The notes: generated from the letters alone by a model not told the origin. DNA of 64,000 bases from Climacium dendroides (GCA_950106755.1 OX467091.1:16881538-16945537); one strand, 5' to 3'. Shown: positions 22,007 to 35,503, counted from the stretch's first letter. Numbers and translations are program-made.

Positions 22007-23289
22007 GAATGTGACAATGAAGAGAACGCCACAGCAAAACCCTAAACCCTAAAAACTCTAAAAAAAAATTCTCTCACCAATTGTGTTAATTGTTGCTTTC
22101 ATATCTTAACATTGTGATATGATATTTTTCCCGAATTGTGTTCATGGTTGCTTATTTGAAAAAAAAAAGTTTGTTTAAGTACATTTACAGTTTTAATTGT
22201 GATTATAAATTATTTAATGTTGAGAAATTGAATTAAAAATCTAATACAAAAAATTCTCAAAAAATAACTTTGATTTCCATTATTTGAAAAAATGTGAACT
22301 AGCTAGGGATTAAGGGAAAAAAAATATTACTCATAGCTCTAAGATGGAATAGAAACCCACTGATTCCAATGATTGTTCTACAAATGCCCTAGACCTCTAA
22401 ACTTCTTTTTTTTTGGAAATTGTGGAAACATTGATTTGAAAATTGTCTAAATATGGGATTTGTGAAAATACATGCAATGCCCATAAAAACAAGGAGTTCT
22501 ACAACTTTCACAACAATCATTCAAATGGAATGAATAAAAGCTTTTCATATATTACACAAGATTTAATAGATAAAAAATTTGAAATAATTTAATAAAAATA
22601 AATAAAAATAGTGCCAAAAAATTTAAAATATAATATATAACAATTAATATATATAAACAAAAATAAATAAGTTTAAGAAAAATAGACATTAAGAAACATT
22701 AAAAAAAAAATTAAATTAAATTATAAAATAGTTCAATTTAATTAACTCCCCCTACCTTCCCAACATGCGGGATGGGGAGTGCACCCCTCCTTCCCTACCT
22801 TGCCCCAAGGGTTTTGCCAACCCACAGTGCAAGACGTTACCCCTTAAAAGCCCAAGGCCTTTTGGGGTTGAGAAATGTCATTACTTTTGAATTAGAAGTG
22901 TTATAAATCTAAATGTCACTAAGATATTGAAATCTTAACTGCACAATCTTGTAGTGTACGTGTTGTAGGTGATATGAATCAAATTTGGAGTTGTTTGGTC
23001 ACATAGATTGCAAGATTATAATGTTTTAGTGTTGAAAGAGGATTATGAAATTTTCCTAGCAACACAATTGAGGTGAAATTTGATTTCTAAACCTAATCAA
23101 ATGAAAAAAAGTTTGAACTATAAAGTGATTCAAAATCAGCATACTAATACATTGGTAAAAGAAAATATCATTCAATTCAATCACTGTGTTTACAAAATGG
23201 CTTTGAAATGTCAAAAAATTGCAAGAAAAGTTGCAAAAAACACATTTGAGATTGAACTCCTAAAATACTTCTCAATCACTCCTAACTTC

Positions 23290-24080
23290 TTGGACTGATA
23301 TGAAATTTTAGCCACATAAATTAGACTAATATGCGCAACTTTTCTGAATATTTTTATTGGAAACAGACACTATATGAAGAAGAAACAAGTCACCAAAATT
23401 CATTGAATTTCACAAATGGGGATACTTGTAACAACAACAACCTTGATCACCATTATTAGAAGAATGGCCAAGTGAGTGCCTTCCCGCTCCTCCTTTTTGT
23501 CCAACAAATGAAAGACAGATCACCGAGTCCTTTAATGTTCAATTTTTTTTTTGTAAAATCAAAAGAACAAGATCAATCAACCCTTGTCCATTATTCCAAT
23601 TTGTCCATTAGTCCAATGAACTTCATCTCTCTAGACAAGGGGGGCTAGGCAATTCTTTTGGCGCCAATGGCAAGGTTGCCTCTGCTATAGACTATCCCCC
23701 AAATGTCCAAATTTTGAATTCCAAAACATTCAAAACAACTTGGATTAATATGAAAGTTTTACTACAATAACTAAATTGCAAGGGGAATTTAACCCAACAA
23801 ATTTTATTGAAAACAAACATTGGATGTAGGAGATACAAGCCTCCAAAGTTGCAACCATCAAATACAATTTGGTGAATTCAAACTGAACCTTTGAACTTTG
23901 ATTGGCTTACACAAAATCAAAACATGTTGGATTGATCTAAATTTTTTTCCACACAAGCTAGAAGAAAGAGTACAAATTTTCTAATAAGTTTTATTAAATT
24001 TGGACATTGGATGTAAAAGTTATAGCACTTTGAATTGGACTTGAAACTATGTGAGGACACTTTTGGTACCTTGGGGCATT
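23290..24080 (+). repeat. Degenerate repeat units
   Basis: 'ttgga(c/t)t(g/a)atatgaaa' recurs near 23290, 23741 and 23928. Each is followed about 65 bases later by 'tattgaaaacaaacattgga' or a variant. The block ends near 24080 with TTTAGGGGTTAAA, like a family X terminus. It may be internal sequence of a larger decayed element. Confidence 0.5.
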
Positions 24081-24978
24081 TAGGGGTTAAAGTAGGCATT
24101 TGAAGTCTACATCTTGCATCTCTTTTCCCCAACCAAGGGTAAAATTAAAAAATTACCTTTATATTGTGGTTGCTTAGCCAATGTCCTACATTCTTTACCT
24201 CTCCTATTGTATTCTTCATCTTTCTTGGATAATATCAAGGCCTTTGATTCCAAATCTTCAAATTTTATCATGGTTGGAAAATAAAAAATTGTAGTGCTTT
24301 TCCTAGGGGTAAAGATGGACTTCAAATGACCACTTTAACATTGTGCACCACATTGTAGGGCCAATCTCCACCATGACCAAAATTTGTAAGGAAAGGGGAT
24401 AATGACCCCCCCCCCTCGCCTTTTCCATTAGAGCAATTACATTGTCACACAAAAGACATGGCCGCTTTGGTTATTGGTGTGCTTGGGTTGTGAATGGTCC
24501 CTCATCCTCACACCCTAAGGATAAAATTCTTGAGCAACCCCTTCCAAAAATTGAGCTTGGCACATAATCTTCCAATGTTTTGCATTCCCCTTTCCATATC
24601 CCCAATTTTGCTTTTGAGATCTTATTCACCATTTCAACAATTCATTGGACAAACAATAATGGTAACATAAGTAGCCTTGACTTTGTGAATAGTAGTCTAC
24701 ATACAGTATTGTTGTGTGTGTTGGATATGCTCTTATGCTTACAATTCTAGGCTCATATAATAGCAACTGTGGTCCCCCTTTCATTGCATTTGGTTGGGTG
24801 CTTGCAAGCAATTTTCAGAAACTTTTAAACAAATTCTGGACTATTTGGGGTTTTTAAAAACTTTTGTGGAAGTTTATTATTCATAAATGATTGAAGAGAA
24901 AGTCATTAGATTTGAGGAGGGCATTGGAAGGCAGTTTTAGGCTTGTTCTCCATGCTATAAACTAATCATTCATGGCTA

Positions 24979-24980
<2 letters not shown>

Positions 24981-25013
<33 letters not shown>
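24981..25013. repeat. AT dinucleotide microsatellite
   Basis: About 16 consecutive AT units. Confidence 0.95.
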
Positions 25014-25020
<7 letters not shown>

Positions 25021-27338
25021 TTTAATTATTATTATCTAATGTAGCAATTACTTTGCCATGTTAGATTGTTGTTGTGGCCAAGTTCACACAATTTGGGGAC
25101 TTCAAGGAACTCACGACCTTATCAAGTAAATGAATCTTATTTTGTAATAAATTTCTAAAATAATTAAAATTTTTAAAAATCATCTTGCTTGCACACATAC
25201 TTCTTTATGCATTCTTGTGTAGTCAATGTGCACTCTTGTTGATTTTGACAAAATTTTGATTTTCAAACCATTCAAAAAAACAATTAGCATTATATTATTC
25301 CCAAAATTCCAAATGCTAAGTTTTATATTTATGTATAAATATATAGAAATTTGAAGTTTTAATATGACTATCAAAATAAATTACCTTCAAGACATGGAAT
25401 TTGAAAACCTTTCATTTAATAATACATTGATTGAACAACGACAATACTTTGAGTTTTTTTAAAATAACCACTATTTTATTTCTATACATGAATTTTCATT
25501 ACAAAATCCACATAATGGTTTGAGCCACATCCAAAAACCAAAATCATGAAACCAAAATATAACTTTGAAATATAATGAATCATTTCAGAAATATTAATAC
25601 AAAAAATTTATTCACAACCTTATTTTCTTTGACTTTTTTTTATTTTGGAGTACATCAAGGCAATGTGTGTCACAATCATCACTAATAAAGTGTTCATTTA
25701 AACTATTAAAAAAATTATTTTGAACTTTTCTAAAATAATTGATTAGATATTCTATCCATATAAATATTTTTTGGTAAAATAATAAGCCACAATTTAATGG
25801 GTGGGGTTTTGAAATTTTGAAAATACTAAAAAACAATGAAGTAGTGTGTTGTGACCGATAAAAACTAATACACTTTACCATACAAATGCCCTTTTTAGTC
25901 CCTGCAAAAAAATAGATAGTTGCACTTCACAAGGTCAAATCTTTATGAAAAAATGTCCAAAATGGTTGTAATTATTTGGATTCATTCTTCAAAGCAAGTT
26001 TGCTACATGCTTGAAAAATTCAAATCATTTGGAATTGTACAACATATAAGAAAAAAAATAGTAAGTACAAAAAAATAGAAAATGATTCAAAATATTAAAT
26101 TGCTAACAATTCATTCATGGAGTTGAAAAATGCTAATTCCAATGGTTGTAATGTTGTAATAAACAATCTACACCTAATGTTCTTATTTTTTTTCAAAAAT
26201 ATTAAAAATTGAGTTAAATAAAGGACTTCAAAGTATAATTTAGAGTAGAGATTCTATAACTACCTGCAAACTATCCACAACTAAAATTCCTCATAACTTT
26301 CATCTCATCAATCAGAATGATTTGAATCATCAATCAAAATGATTCAAAGCTTTCTATGTATAAATAAATCTAAAGATCCAATTTCAATTTTTTATTTTTT
26401 TAAGAAGTGATTTAAAAAAAATTATTTTTTCTCCTTGGATTGCCCGCCAAATGGCCAAATGTTGAAAATTGCATATCATGCAATAACCTTTTAACCATGT
26501 AGTAGTCAAAAGTTATAAAAATTGTTGGGCCTTAAAGCTACTCTTTGGGCACAAGTTGTGAAAATTTCAAAAATAAAATAAAAATTCCATTTGTAATGAA
26601 CTGCTTAAAATCGCTATGTTGCCAAAAAACATTGTTTGGTCTTCTAGGGGTTAAGGATACATATATTTCTAGTAAATATTTACTAAAAATCTCCTTAAAG
26701 GTCATTATTTATAATCTTATCTCTAAGACTATACTTAAAAACTCACCTAAAACACCCCTTTTTCTTATAGTGCCTAAAGTAATTCAATGTTTTTAGACTC
26801 AAAATTGTTTTAAAGTATTCAAATTCAAAATAAGGCTAAAATCTTCATCTATATTTATTCATTAACAAATTTAATCATAGGATTGTTTAGTTAACTTGTT
26901 AGAGTATATCCTCCTAAAATTTTAAAACAAGAAACCTTACCAATTGCAAGATCATGATGCTTGAATTTATTAGAAATATCCAAATAGTGTATTTTAGTAC
27001 TTTTGGCTATTTGTTATAAAAATGTGATTTTGACACTGAATATGACCTTTTTGTTTTTATTTAGAACAAACTAACAAGTGAAGTGTCTTAAGTTGAATTT
27101 CTACTCTACTAGAAAATCTAAAAAATATTTCTAAAATTGAATATTTTATAACAATTTGAAGATGAAAGCTACAAAAAGTTAGATAATACAACGGTGTTCT
27201 ATACTATAACTTTCATGTATAGAGAAACTATTAGATTTTTTAAGCTTGTTTTGCATTTGATATGAGTTTCCTTCACTTTCTCTTCGAAAATTCATGACAA
27301 TTTCAAAATTGGAAAAAACAAATCTAAAAGTTTTACAA

Positions 27339-27576
27339 CTACACTAAATAGTGAAATTAGGTTGCCTTACTCAGGAGAGTTACCTCATGCCTCACCACTC
27401 GTCCAAATGGAGGCACAAGCAATTCTCTAAACCCAAGCCATGAACCAATGCACCAACCCATGCAACACACATGGTTCCTACATTACTTCATCCTTCTACA
27501 ATAACTGTACATATTTATATAGCGTAGAATGTTGAGAATTTAGTGTGGGGCAACCTAATTTCACTATTTAGTGTAG
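27339..27576. mobile_element. TIR element with CTACACTAAATAGTG ends
   Basis: CTACACTAAATAGTGAAATT, then AGGTTGCC, starts at 27339. Its exact reverse complement ends at 27576, giving perfect arms of about 28 bp. The 238-bp element has no coding capacity. The ends resemble those of the 4095-4606 element (TACACTAAA...), so both probably belong to one superfamily. Confidence 0.85.
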
Positions 27577-27716
27577 TAGAAGACATGCACTTTCATCTTA
27601 AATGAATTTGAAAAAAAAATCATCCATATATAGTGACAATTGGAAAAATATAGCGAAAGATTTTGAAGTTCAACTTAAAGTATGTTGGTGAGAATTGTAC
27701 CCTAAAAGTATGTTCT

Positions 27717-27809
27717 CACTTGGTGTTAAAGAGTGTTGTTATTGAAGATCTTAGGAACGAATTTAGACCTACTTCTAGACTGGATAAACGTCACCCCTAC
27801 CACCAAGTG
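27717..27809. mobile_element. Family Z foldback MITE
   Basis: It starts CACTTGGTGTTAAAGAGTG and ends TACCACCAAGTG. Interior 'gatcttaggaacgaatttag' matches the other copies at 20243, 45092 and 63001. It is about 93 bp, non-coding, and the best-preserved at its ends. Confidence 0.8.
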
Positions 27810-28903
27810 AAAACATAGTGTTTGTTTGAGACCTTACAATTTACAATGGAAATTTAGGAAAGGGGCTAGACAGGCCATTTCAAGCGTTTGGCCATTATTT
27901 TCTCAGGTCAAACTATTAAAGCTTCTTCCTTGCTAAGAGAAAATCTACATAGGACACTTGTAAAGTAGCTTACCTGCATGCGCAAGTCGCCGAACTAGCC
28001 TCCAATCTTGACCTGTGAAGGCTAAATTAATACTGTCGGATTATTAATTTTGTGTCAACCTGCAGGAATCGAATTGACGACATGATCTGTAGCACCATAT
28101 GGATACCGTCCTCGGATTACCTGTAGAAAATATCAGCGTTCCAAGTGTGTAAATATCCAATGAAAGGTGCCTGCAATCCTTCAGAAAGATTCAATGAGAA
28201 AAGAAGCGGTTTTGGAAGGAGATAGCTCTCAAATTTCGGAATACGGTAACGAATTAACGACGTATCCCTCAGGAACTACCTACAATACTTCCAGAACTTT
28301 TTCTACTTTCCATGCGGTGCTTTCCTACCGTCGAGGCTTAAGATAGGCGGTGACAGTTTTGGCGATGAAAAAGAAAATCATTTCAAGCTTCTAAGTCCAC
28401 TATCGTTGACTCATTTTGGCCCAATCTTCGACAGTTCGACACTGTTGTAGCTTCGCTTTGAATGCGTGATGGTACATTCGAAGAATACGAAGTAGCTTCG
28501 TGTAACGTCGACTGGGTCCCCATCCCCCAAATGGCCCAAAGGTCGAAAGCTTGAGGACCATGAGGACGCACCACACTAATTCCAGCCAGCACGAGTATAG
28601 TGTGGGGAACCAAAGAGTATACACACTACTGACAAAAGTCACAGTGTGGACAGACATGGATGCCCACGTCCCTCCGACACAGAAATAAGTGCACTGCAAT
28701 TTATCTTCTTGACTTTGTATTCTATATCAAATCTTGACAAGCATGCACTACCATTGACCAAGTGAGAACCATTTAATCTTCGATCGAACTTTCGGTGGTG
28801 CACCGAATAGTCCATTGCAAGCTAGCTAGAGCAGTGGACTATCGCAACCAAAGAATCGACATTCTCTAGATGTCAGTGAGAGTTTGTGTGCCATCTCCCT
28901 CTG

Positions 28904-28911
28904 TATATAAA
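28904..28911 (+). promoter_or_regulatory. TATA box of the chitinase gene
   Basis: TATATAAA lies 71-78 bp before the ATG at 28982, matching a short plant 5' UTR. Confidence 0.75.
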
Positions 28912-28981
28912 GTGGCTTGAGCTGACTGATTTGATCAAGAGCTACAGCTAGGTCTCGAACTCTGGAGCAAGGGTTTTAAGG

Positions 28982-31063
28982 ATGAAGATGTCACCATTGT
29001 TGTTGCTGCTGCTGCTGGGCCTCCACTCGTTGGTGTTCCAGCATGTCGAAGCTGTTGTGAAGGGGGGTTACTGGCTAGGAGGCGAGTCGCTAGCCAACAT
29101 CAATTTCAACTTCCAAACACACGTGTTCTACGCCTTTGCAGCAGTGGATCCAACAACGTACCAGCTGGTGCCACCGAATGCAACCGAGGACAATGGCCAG
29201 ATTGCAACGTTCGTGGTTTCAGCCAAAAACTCCAATCCTGCCGTGGTGCCTCTTCTGTCCATTGGGGGAGCAAACACACCGTACACGTTCGGCGACATGG
29301 TGAGCACCTCTGCACGGCGGGAGGTCTTCATCAACACCAGTATTGTGGTGGCCAGGCAATATGGCTTCGAAGGGTTGGACCTTGATTGGGAGTCGCCTCA
29401 AACGCAGCAGGAGATGGAGAATCTAGCGCTCTTGCTGAAGGAATGGCGCGCCGCTACTGCTTTGGAGTCTCAAACCTCTGGGAAAACTGAGCTTCTCCTC
29501 ACAGGTACTGCTTGTCGGCTATTCCTCTGGTTTCCTGTTCTCCAATGACTTGAATTAGTTAAAGCTGTTGACCAGAGGCACTGAAAAGTAATGATTTTGT
29601 TCATAAAGAAAGAAATGTGAAAATTGTAATAACAATTCAATTCGACAGAAAGCATGCTAGGGTCAAGATGTCAAAAAGAATCTTAAAGTTGTTCAATTTG
29701 CAGGGTTTCTTGGTGTTTAGGATTGAAAATTGCAAGTTCATCAAAGAACTGCTTTATTCATAAAGAAATGAATAAGACACACAGAAAAAACCCTATATTA
29801 TTTGACATATATTATTTGACATAAAGTACGTTAGGAAAGGATGTCAAAATGAATCTTAAATTTGTTCAATTCGTGAAATATCCTTGTATTCATTACAGAA
29901 AATTGTAACTTCATCTCGATGTATATCTAAGTCTTTTCAAAATTAAATAATTGTGAGTTCATTGAATAATTAAGAAATGACAAAACATTCCTTTGGGGAA
30001 TGAAAATGCTCATCATTCATTTGTGTTATTCTTGCAGCTGCTGTGAGTTACCAGTCAATCCTGCTCTACACCGGCGACGGGAACCAGACCTGGCCGATCG
30101 ACGCATTCAACTCCTACTTGGACTGGGCCAACGTTATGAACTATGACTACCACGGCTCATGGGAGCCTAATATCACTGGCGAACACACAGCTTTGTATGA
30201 CCCCAGCTCTAACATTAGCACGGACTACGGAATCTCTAACTGGCTTCAAGCAGGTTTACAAAAAGAAAAACTTGCCCTAGGGCTTGCTTACTACGGAAAA
30301 GAGTGGAACCTTACCAGTCTTAATAACACAGGAGTAGGTGCGCCAGCCACGAGCGGTGGTGACCCAATTTCCTACAAAGATATCGTGGTGTACAATGATG
30401 AAGGCGCTACTGTTGTCCAGGATCCCACCACTGTGAGCATGTATAGTTACAAGCCTGACCTCACTTGGATCGGATATGACAATCCGGATACTATAGCTGC
30501 CAAGGTTCGCTATGCCAAGAGCAGAGACTTGCTCGGTTTCTTTGCTTGGGCTCTATATCACGATACGGGAAATTGGTCATTGGCTTCAGCAGGTATGTTG
30601 ACTTCACGCCTGGTACTTTCTGTGTATTCTAGAGTAGTTCTAGACCAAATTGATGTCTAGAATAATGTAGGTCAAGTGTCAAGAAACCAATGGGCTGTCA
30701 AAAAAGCCGCTCAATTCAAAAAGGTTGATAAACAATGCTTGAAAGTACTGAAATCGACTAAACAAACACCTGCAGTTCTAATACTGCTCAGAACATGTCG
30801 GACTTCAAAATTGAGACATTTAAAAAAAATACAACTATAGTGATTTTTTAATTTTTAATGTGGGGCAAGGATTGATGACATGTCGATAGTCTAGTTGTAA
30901 CGAAATAGTCTAGAATTAGTCAAGCACAAGTTCACATCACTTGTTGCTAAGTTGCCATACCTGGCTGCATCTGAGATCACCGGTAATTCCTCCTGGATTC
31001 TGAAGCCATAGGGTTCTGATAAATCCTTGTTTGTTGATGGCAGCATCCAATGCTTGGGCGTAA
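28982..31063 (+). CDS. Secreted class V chitinase, glycoside hydrolase family 18
   Basis: GH18 class V enzymes cut chitin and related glucosamine polymers outside the cell or in the vacuole, often in defence. Three exons, 28982-29504, 30038-30592 and a 20-base exon 31044-31063, join to 365 codons plus stop. Residues 1-24 are a signal peptide with a Leu run. SIGG is at 93-96. The catalytic motif GLDLDWE is at 131-137, with D133, D135 and the proton donor E137; the usual leading Asp is E130. MNYDYHGSW carries the conserved Tyr. The tiny last exon restores the family ending ASNAW. Many Asn-X-Ser/Thr sites suggest glycosylation. All key residues are present, so activity is likely. Confidence 0.93.
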
Positions 31064-31432
31064 CCGGCAAAGCACTTCATGGGCACATATTCAACAATAA
31101 GATGAAGACACGTCGAACAACATACGGCATTAGTAATAAAGCAACGAGGCTAACTTCCTGGATAGAATAGTGTTACATCAAAAACCATGTTGTAGTGAGG
31201 TTCGCTATTCCTTCACGCTATACAAAGCTCACTGGTGATTCGCATATCAGTTGTCAAGTGGACTTCCCACGTCCCTTTTTCTCAATTTCAGTATCTATGT
31301 CTCCCGCAGACCAAGTATAGGGTTAACAGATTCAAGCAGACTAGCCAGGCGTGTACACAGGCTCTGATTGAAAACGTCAATATGTTTTCCACAAATCAAC
31401 ACACATTCTTGTTTGAACTCTATCTGGGTCCT

Positions 31433-34170
31433 TCAAGGTAATACTTTCGGCACTGGAATTCTATTATTGAGAAGATACAGCAATATACCACCCGCAACAG
31501 CAACATTCAAAGACTCGAAGTGCCCTGGCATAGGAATAGACACCCGTTCACAGGATCGGTGAGCATTTTCTGAAAGTCCTTGTCCTTCGCTGCCAAGGAT
31601 CAAACAGAGAGCTTCCTTGCCTGCAGCAATAGCAATAGAAGAGTCACTGTCGCGATTGTTTTCTGGCTCTGAGCCCCCCAACGTATCTAGAGTCTCAGTA
31701 CCTGTAGCTATCACCTGTGGTCTAGACGCTGGCCCGGGGTCATTCTCCTCATCAGGATGGGCAGCATATAACGTCATTTTGTGCATGCAAGCGAACGACT
31801 GCAGCTGAGACCAGCGACCAGCGGCAATAGGTAACCTAAAAGATGCACCCCTAGAAGCTCGAAGTGCTTTCTCGTTGAAGGGATCACAACCGCCTGGTAG
31901 CATAAAAACCGCATCCTGCAGAATCAATAGTTACCAATGAGTCAGCAAATGTTTACTGTCCATAACTCCATGAACAGTGGTATCAAATTTGGCTAAATTT
32001 TGGAAAATTTCTACAAATAATTTTCATAGATACGAAAACTGTGAATACCAGCGTTAGAAATAAAAATGTCCCTTAAAAATGAGAAAAAATGCATGACGTT
32101 TGACAAAATATTTGAATGTGCTTAGTAAAGAGATCATACCCAAGCAAATGCTGCAGCAGTTCGCAGTAATGTGCCTAAGTTGCCTGGATCCTGTGAGCAC
32201 AACCATTCAAATTTAGCACCATCTTTATCAATGCATCTTGGTCCCTCAGTAAACCAAACCAATGTAATCCTTTCTCATTATATGTGATTGCCAATTTCTT
32301 CTATAGGGGCATGACCTAAGTTAAGGGATGCAGAGCATGGTGACGGACCATGGATTTGATGCTATAATGTAGTCTGAAATGAACTTGTTTGCACCAATGA
32401 ATGGACAAGTTGAGACAAAATATGGGTCATCAAAAGGCACAATTGTGTATCTACAATCAAAAGTGTGGATTTAGTAATGATCATTAAGGATTCTTTAGGG
32501 AGAAATTATGTTTTGGAAGCTCGTCATACTATTCAAGGAGGCTTATTTTCACCATGTGGCACTTACTGATGTACAGTAGTTGACACTTCATGCATCAAGC
32601 ATCATGCACCTTTAGAGGCCAAATTTTTTTGTTCATGAAGGAATATAAATTAATTCTTCAAGTTCTGTTGTAGATCCAGAGCCTCATTATTCTTGCTCCG
32701 GATTTCAAACACATCTCTTTCACATTTCAAAAATAAAAAACAATCCTAAAAATATCCAAAAAATTTGATTCGAAGTTCGTTCTCTCCATTTGCTCCTATC
32801 TATCCATGAATATTAACAAAAAAACTAACACACTGTCCACCCAAAATATCCACAGCCCTTAAAGGAGCAGTTTATGCACCCCTTTCCTTGGTCACTACAA
32901 ACGTAAAAATCTAGACAACAAAGTTGATCTTACCTGAATGCCATCAAGAACCAACACACGCCGAGGAGACGAAACCCAGTTCCCAGCTTGAATGTCGCCA
33001 GTGCTATCCAAATTGCAGAAGGAGGAGGGCAGGGCCAGGACGCCAACACCTTGAAGACTTTCAGTTGAATCCACACCAGTTACTTTCTCATCACCGGCTC
33101 ACTCACATACACAATCCGCTCAGCCCAGGAACTCAAATCCGAACGCGGATTTGTGAGCTCCAATACCAGCAACACTTTGATCGGTTTCAACGAGTTTTCG
33201 TTTCCTCTTGTAGATACATCACATATCTCCCTGCAAAACCCAAATGCAAACATTCCTCAGCTAGAACCTAAACCCTAAACCCTTCTTTGTTGTGAACCCT
33301 CATCCCCCTTTTTTTTTTTCTATATCCATAATTTGTGACACCAACAACACTTCGGGCTTGAGTTTCCACTTGTGAGAATCTCACATGTTTCCCTTCAAAA
33401 CTCAAATGCAAACATTCCTCAGCTCAAGAAAGCATTATTCAAAATCTTGAACTCTAAAATCCCGAACCCCAAGCCCTAAATCCTAAAACCCAGAGCCATT
33501 AGCATGCAATCTCTTAATTCAGCAACAGGACGAGGCATTTCCTTACCTTAATGGCACCGAACCTATGACCAAAACACACCCAGCCGCGTTGCGATAGCTT
33601 GTGCTCTGACGAAGCTTCACCAAATGCTCCACATATGGATTCTGCACGCTGGTTATGGTCTCCACATGAGATGCAAGCTCAACGACAGAATTCCTGCGAT
33701 CTCGACTGCCCCCAGAATTCTCTCTGCTTTTCATTTCACCATCTCTGGGGGTCTGCAATGGCCTTTCACCGCTTCTGTATTCATCCTCAGCATCTCTCCT
33801 TCTATAGATATCCTTAAACCCTACACGCCCATTTCTACCATACTCTGAGCTGTTGTACCTCTTGCTTCTGCTTGTGGAACTTGTACCCTCTTCTTCGCTA
33901 TTTTTAACCCTCCTCTTCGCGCGGAATAATTCGCCTTACCTCTCGTCGAAAGAGAATCCCGTTTCTGCAGTTCCTGCAAGGAGAAGTGCTAACCCTGCCA
34001 AGCCACCATGCCCACTGCTGCACAAGGCTCCTTCCATGGTGCACAAATTGGCGAGGTCTGGGATTTGAGGGTGAAACTAGATGCTTGCACACCACGTCCC
34101 TGTTGCTAATCTCTGAAGAACTCACAATACAGTTTGGGATAGGATCTCTCACCAACTGCTCCATATCCAT
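31433..34170 (-). pseudogene. SpoU/TrmH-family RNA 2'-O-methyltransferase gene with a frameshift
   Basis: SpoU enzymes methylate ribose 2'-OH of tRNA or rRNA with S-adenosylmethionine and form a knotted dimer. On the minus strand I join an exon ending at 33547 (YVEHLVKLRQ substrate-binding part), then 33230-32934, 32190-32140 (DPGNLGTLLRTAAAFAW, motif 1) and 31915-31433. The last exon has LILGSEGQGLS (motif 2) and SIPMPGHFESLNVAVAG (motif 3). All junctions are GT-AG with matching phase. In the 33230-32934 exon a one-base loss near 33081-33088 brings TAA right after VSEPVMRK; the family sequence resumes in the next frame (VTGVDSTESL). The 5' part to 34170 is Arg/Ser-rich and could be a plastid transit region; its splicing is unresolved. 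It is a pseudogene, or this base is an assembly error. Confidence 0.8.
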
Positions 34171-34670
34171 GTGAAGCTGAAGAAGGTAGACCTAAAATGT
34201 AGTGTGGTGGTACATTATTGGTTTTAGATGAGATTTCAACTGATTGTTATACTCGATTTGCAGACTTTGGGTAGTTTCACAGAGCTTCTCAGGCTGGATT
34301 CGGCAGATTAGGGTTGGTTTCGTTGATGATGTCTTCCCGAGTGGGAGGAAGTGCTGAACCATATTTCTCTTCACTCCTTGATCTTCAAATCTTGCTCAAC
34401 TAGGTCGGTTTCTTGAATCCACACGATCTTCGTTTGGCTCCAACTATTAAATTAGGATACTTTTGTAAGCTGGTCAGTAAATTATCCTCCGTTGGGATTC
34501 CCACATAGCTCATCAGCACGCTTCGTGAAAAGTGAGCAATTTTTCTTGGAAGGATTCGCTCTTTGTAGATATGTCCACCGAACTTCAACGAGACCAGACG
34601 GTAAACGGTTATTCTGGCCTTATTGATTGATGGGTTGAGTGTTTGGTAACAGTGAAACATTCAGCTGAAT

Positions 34671-34700
34671 TTCGGGTTTCGGGTTTCGGGTTTCGGGTTG
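34671..34700. repeat. TTCGGG hexamer repeat
   Basis: About five units of TTCGGG lie directly before the SUVR3-like start codon, in the gap between divergent genes. Confidence 0.85.
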
Positions 34701-35251
34701 GGATGACGAAGAGGGATCACGTGACTACATTTGGCTATGAGGTAGTGCACGAAAGGGTGGCGAAGGTTTTGGAGTACGTGCTCCCATGGCTGTCTCCGGA
34801 AGAGCTTGCGAATCTCGCTCACACATGTCGCGCGATGGCCAGGGCGGTGCGGAGCCTCACGCAGGGCCGAGTGACGGACGCAGCGCAGGGGCTGGAGCGC
34901 TGGTCTGTGCTAGTTCGCAATGACTTGGATGCGTGTCGCTACCCTTGGTTCCCTCTTGTGGCCGAATTTTGAATTTCCCGCATCGTTGGGGTGGGGAATC
35001 ACCGGAGGATCAGGAGCATCGAGATGCTGCATGCGACGGTGTCAGGAGGACATTGGCATTTTCCCATTCTCTGGAATCCTCAGCTCTGTGGGATACAGGT
35101 GGGCATCGCTTTCGTAACCATGGAGATTGTTTTGTTTGTTTTGTTTAGGATTTAGGATTTAGGGTTTAGGGTTTTGGCATTTCACATCGTCGCTGTAGAA
35201 TTGCTTTGTTGTCAGATACTGGCTTGTGTACCTGAGATGCGCACTTTAATA

Positions 35252-35503
35252 CTCTGTCCGTCCCAAAATAAGTGTCGTTATTGAACGTCGTGTTTTTTAA
35301 GGTAGTTGTGAGCAGGTCATATGGAGGGTGTTTTCTATACAATTTTATTTAGGTTGCAATGATCATATGCAACGTTCTTCGTTGATTCCTGTGATATAAA
35401 ATTCGGACCCTTCTGAATTTATGCTTTTCACAATATGATCAATGAAATTGGTATCAAACGTTTTCATCAACACTGCGGACACTTATTTCAGGACGGGAGG
35501 GAG
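35252..35503. mobile_element. Stowaway-type MITE (Tc1/mariner)
   Basis: The left end is CTCTGTCCGTCCCAAAATAA, then GTGTC. The right end, inverted, is CTCCCTCCCGTCCTGAAATA, then AGTGTC. TA flanks both ends (35250-35251 and 35504-35505). These are the classic plant Stowaway termini CTCCCTCCGT with a TA target. It is 252 bp, non-coding, inside the SUVR3-like pseudogene. Confidence 0.92.

Larger units (their letters stand above)
22040..28890. other. Gene-poor AT-rich block
   Basis: About 7 kb without a credible coding region. It holds diverged family X relics at about 22300-22870 and 26100-26657, the latter ending TTCTAGGGGTTAA. It also holds the repeats listed separately. Several long runs of A, T or C occur. 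Confidence 0.65.

Noticed and set aside
34400..34660. 86-codon minus-strand frame between divergent genes
   Set aside because: It reads plausibly but has no recognised domain, splice context or start support; left uncalled.
35146..35176. TTTAGGG repeats as a telomere remnant
   Set aside because: Only a few imperfect units within a pseudogene gap; telo-box motifs are common near plant genes (also about 22020 and 33270).
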